Origin: Lepiota brunneoincarnata | Taxonomy: Eukaryota > Basidiomycota > Agaricomycetes > Agaricales > Agaricaceae | Length of the DNA: 64,000 bases | Assembly (NCBI GenBank): GCA_023014365.1 | Contig: JAEBUN010000007.1 | Span: 868,001-932,000 of the forward strand | Reading direction: 5' to 3' | Shown: in pieces, positions 63,801-64,000 of the stretch | Layout: each line of letters opens with the position of its first letter | Numbering within the stretch: the stretch's first letter is position 1 | Translations under genes and position numbers: made by a program | The notes under the pieces: model-generated | Told to the model about the DNA's origin: nothing | Databases searched by the model: none | The model's input: only the letters and a program-made list of their open reading frames with translations

Positions 63801-64000
63801 GATCCGCGCTGCTAGACAATATATATATGGGCCATACCCCATTGCACAAGCAAGGAATCGATGATTCTTCCATCGCTTGCATTATGCGACATTGTTCGAA
63901 CTCAGGCTATTGATTAAACCGTGTTGTCCTACTAACACTTTCCTGCCATTCGAGCCTTCCAATCCGGAGCTTTAGGAGTTCGGATATGTCCAGTAGTCGT
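60875..64000. other. gene-poor end of the window
   Basis: I see no defensible gene. The proline-rich frame at 63259-63540 (GLPSLPPPSGHLNQQWYPPP) sits on long C runs. It could be the first exon of a gene or mere low complexity; the frame around it is unstable. Confidence 0.4.

Overview
This looks like nuclear DNA from a filamentous basidiomycete, most likely an Agaricomycete. Genes carry many 45-70 nt GT-AG introns. The families are typical of mushrooms: Nwd2-like NACHT ATPases, an F-box/LRR protein, a multi-pass membrane family common in Agaricomycetes, a glutamine-rich Zn2Cys6 regulator and a Rieske-DUF455 fusion. I found no rRNA, tRNA, CRISPR array or virus.

Layout. 0.4-7.6 kb: the fungal pyrimidine enzyme URA2 (carbamoyl-phosphate synthase, dihydroorotase-like domain, aspartate transcarbamylase). 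7.9-8.9 kb: a C2H2 zinc-finger gene. 9.9-10.8 kb: a decayed chimeric duplicate of both. 11.3-18.2 kb: a well-preserved housekeeping block with STE24, SPC1 and the polarity kinase KIN1. 20.2-24.3 kb: a large low-complexity protein. 24.8-31.9 kb: two NACHT copies flanking a membrane-protein gene. 32.3-34.6 kb: an MFS sugar transporter. 35.3-39.3 kb: MTO1 diverging from a DUF2470 membrane protein. 39.6-42.5 kb: a small terminal-inverted-repeat transposon just upstream of an F-box gene, then a decayed piece of an F-box gene. 42.8-44.8 kb: Rieske plus ferritin-like fusion. 45.2-51.3 kb: Zn2Cys6 regulator. 54.5-60.9 kb: coiled-coil protein, an unknown protein, TRM112 diverging from RRP45, and a small acidic protein. 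51.3-54.5 and 60.9-64 kb hold nothing I can defend.

The most unusual overall feature is that reading frames are broken repeatedly, and every break I could resolve needs the removal of one base, never the addition of one. I count 25 such one-base excesses in ten genes; URA2 alone has nine, all A or T. Conserved exons continue on both sides without other damage. This points to insertion-biased sequence error, or an odd mutational process, rather than ordinary pseudogenes. NACHT copy 1 differs: it has lost its Walker A lysine and a Walker B acid and carries a stop, so it looks truly dead.

All gene models were spliced by eye; exon borders are inferred from GT-AG signals, frame and family resemblance.
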